Source: Rosellinia necatrix
Taxonomy: Eukaryota > Ascomycota > Sordariomycetes > Xylariales > Xylariaceae
Direction of reading: 5' to 3'
Length of the DNA stretch: 64,000 nucleotides
NCBI GenBank assembly: GCA_021209875.1
Contig: JAGYVD010000006.1
Coordinates: 930,001-994,000 of the forward strand
The notes under the pieces are model-generated. The model was not told where the DNA came from and made no database searches. It worked only from the letters and a program-made list of their open reading frames with translations. The translations under genes and the position numbers were made by a program. Shown one piece after another: positions 61,616 through 64,000 of this stretch (positions are counted from its first letter, which is position 1; every line of letters starts with the position of its first letter).

Positions 61616-63676
61616 AATACGCAGGAGGCTGAAATGCGGACAATAGTCTCAGGCGATGAGTTAAGAATTCATTGTAGGTTACATCCTTTCTAGAAACAGT
61701 ACTAGGCCCCTAAGAACATAAGGATACCACCGACGACGGTTATAGGCTTACTCGAGAGTAAGGGGGCATTTCTCTCCATTTAACTACGGCTTGTGAATCA
61801 TGGGATGATGTGCCGATGCCGAACGGTATCTTCGCCAGCGGAGGCGGATATACTTTTTTAAAACATGAGTATGCTTAACCCTATAAGTGTTCAAAAAAAA
61901 GGAACGAAGACGGGAAAGGCGCGTGATAAGGTCAAAAGGGAACGCACTATAAATGCGCGAGGTGAATTCTTGTCTATTCTGGTTAACCCCGCCCTGAGAC
62001 TAAGCTATGTAGCATTCATCTTACCTACAATTGCGTGGCTACGGTTTCTCGCCCATATCCTTTTGCACCCTGGAGGGAAGAGAGGTTGTTGGGACCGCGG
62101 AACTCGTACGTCGACGCGGGGTGTCGAAGAGAACGTTTTACTAATGGTAGAGAATCTGTTCGGAATTGGAAAGCTATAAAGAGCAAATCGTAGGCAAGGG
62201 TTTCAGTGCTATTGCTAAGTCGGCATACCCGGAAGCCGCATAACACGCCTTTGCCTCATCGCGTATATCCCACCATAGTTCGTTTTCCTGGGGTTAGAGA
62301 TGTCTACTTTATAATTTGTATAGCGGCGAGTGAAAGATATTACATCAAGATAACTTGACTCTCTACATGTTTAGCTAACTTTGTTCATTGTGAACATTGA
62401 AGAACAAGCTTTGCGCACTAAGAATACCATGGAAGACATCACACTTGCAGGTTAGTAACTTGAACGATGCGGGCAAATGCTCGAAACCATTTCTTACATA
62501 CCCTTGATATTTTTTCTGATCATGGCCTGGAAGTTTTAGTAGGACCGATTTCGTCCCCAAATCCAAACCGTATTTTATGTTTTGAATTATAAGAAAACAA
62601 CTATTAAATCTGTCTAGAATCAGCCGCTGCCGTGCGCTAGTCCTCCAAAAACCTGTTCGGAACGCTTATTCATGTTCGTGTTATTTCCATCTTGACTATA
62701 TAATTAATTTTAGACTTAAACCATAAATAAACTCGATTGATAGACAGGTCTCATTTTATTTCCATGCTGTTGATTGAGGGCACCTAGGGTGTAGATGTCA
62801 CCGTATCAGGGGCTTAGCCCCCAAGCTGGAATGGGCACTCCTAATTGAGGTTATCGAACTTCTCAAACTAGTAGTGGTTAGTCTTTGGCGCCATACGTCC
62901 TCAATCAAACTATCAGCCTCAACCCCTCTAATTTCGTGTGTGGGCGCCAGCCCAAGCAGTGTGCCGTTTGAGAAAGACCTGGTGCATTTCCGTGTTGAGT
63001 GTCTGATGCCGTCCTGGGCCCCGGCGCTTACCAAAGGGAACCTTTCGAGCCCTGAGAACTGCGCATATCCAAATATTGGCAGAGGATCGGGGAGCACTAG
63101 GGAGGGTCTATAGACTGCAAAGGTGACTTTTTCCTGTATCGCGGTATAACCTAAGGCAGATTGGAAATAAGGAAGTCATACCACCGGAAAACATAGGCGG
63201 GTTGTATATTGCTCTGCGATAATGCGGTATATTAGTGGATATAAGTAAGCGGTCGTCGGTGTTCATAGTGGAGTTGCACTGCATTGCAAGCGCGAGGGGA
63301 AGGGGTTTGCTGGAAGCAGGTTGTGATATAATTTGTTATATATAACTAACTAACTAAATATAAATAGTTTTCTAATTAGGTACCTATGTAGGTATTTACC
63401 TAGAGAGAGAACTAATGTGAATGACATCCCTTATCTGTACAGGGCGCAATGAGAATCCTTATCGCTGCCCGGGATCGGAAACTCGCGGTTCAACACCAAG
63501 GTTTCGGCATCTCTTATCTATATAGTAGGGTAGGTAGGAGGTAGGTATATACCTATACTCTATTCAGATACTGGCTCTACCCTCAACCTCCTGAACGAGA
63601 TCAACGTCAACACGCTCCATAGTGAAATTAGAACTACTTGCCTCGTCAATCCCCACATCCTAGCTCAAAAAAGACC

Positions 63677-64000
63677 ATGGCTCCAGTTATGGCCGCAAAA
63701 GTGAAGCCTCGCATCATCATCCACGGCGGCGCCGGCAACATCAAACGTGAGAGCATGTCCGCGGATCAATATCAACAGTACCGGCACAGCCTCCTCAGCA
63801 TTGTACGTGCCAATGCATCCACCACGCGAGCCCTGTGATCGCCCCCCTGAGGCGCGTCAACTCACCGCCCCATACAGATAACATCGACCGACGCCTACAT
63901 GCAGACGCCGAAAGGCGCCCACGCCAAATCCCCCCTCTCGGCGCCCGAGTACCCGTCGGCGCTGGAGATCGCCACGTACGCCGTCGTGAAGCTGGAGAAT
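63677..64000 (+). CDS. Ntn-hydrolase asparaginase / isoaspartyl peptidase (5' part only)
   Basis: Two exons are visible (63677-63802 and 63878 to the window edge), joined through a 75-nt intron with GTACGT donor and CATACAG acceptor in phase 0. The N-terminus PRIIIHGGAGNIKRE is the opening of the type 2 L-asparaginase/threonine-aspartase family, whose members are made as a precursor that cleaves itself before a catalytic Thr. That Thr lies beyond the window. The second exon continues ITSTDAYMQTPKGAHAKSPL and SALEIATYAVVKLEN. The role would be hydrolysis of asparagine or isoaspartyl peptides. The ATG at 63677 has a good context (GACCATGGC); the 3' end is missing. Confidence 0.85.

Larger units (their letters stand above)
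60170..63676. other. 3.5-kb gene-poor region
   Basis: No supported gene. Open frames (for example 61865-62179 +) have no recognised domain. A possible tRNA relic lies at 61545-61615. ACCT/AGGT tracts lie at 63376-63404 and 63527-63556. AT-rich over 61260-61380 and 62280-62780. Confidence 0.45.

Noticed and set aside
61865..62179. 104-codon frame with a hydrophobic patch
   Set aside because: AT-rich codon use unlike the real genes nearby, no motif, no plausible introns.

Overview
The window looks like nuclear DNA of a filamentous ascomycete (Pezizomycotina, most likely a Sordariomycete; I cannot name the species). The genes are widely spaced. Most have short GT-AG introns of 46-137 nt, often with GCTAAC-like branch points; the longest is 222 nt. 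Every recognisable product is a typical fungal protein. Intergenic DNA carries many (ACCT/AGGT)n tracts, homopolymers and microsatellites. I support 18 protein-coding genes (two cut by the window edges) and two decayed kinase genes. Splice junctions were placed by hand from reading frame, splice consensus and family conservation.

Region 1-41 kb is mostly conserved metabolism and housekeeping. It holds RAD10/ERCC1 (partial, -), a membrane-anchored spermidine-synthase-like protein (+), a fungal rhodopsin-domain 7TM protein (+), a secreted deuterolysin protease (-), an RRM-like protein (-), a diacetyl/acetoin-reductase-like SDR (+), an unknown membrane protein (-), fructose-1,6-bisphosphatase (+), exocyst SEC3 (-), a DmpA-type self-processing aminopeptidase (-), a mitochondrial hydroxyacid-oxoacid transhydrogenase (+), a small-molecule methyltransferase (-), a small secreted BYS1-like protein (-), and an eight-exon MFS sugar transporter (+).

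Region 41-51 kb is gene-poor accessory DNA. It contains relics of two protein kinase genes, one SRPK-like, broken by stops and frameshifts, plus minisatellites.

Region 51-60 kb holds an intact class I terpene synthase (+), a capsule-synthesis-type glycosyltransferase (-), and an ent-kaurene-oxidase-like cytochrome P450 (+). Together they resemble a small, possibly undescribed terpenoid biosynthetic locus. Region 60-63.6 kb is gene-poor again and has a doubtful tRNA-like relic. The window ends in the first exons of an Ntn-hydrolase asparaginase/isoaspartyl peptidase (+).

Two otherwise healthy genes (SDR and P450) are broken only at G or C homopolymer runs: G6, C9 and G7, each one base off. 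This points to consensus errors in the assembly more than to gene death. The kinase relics differ: they carry stops and frameshifts outside homopolymers.
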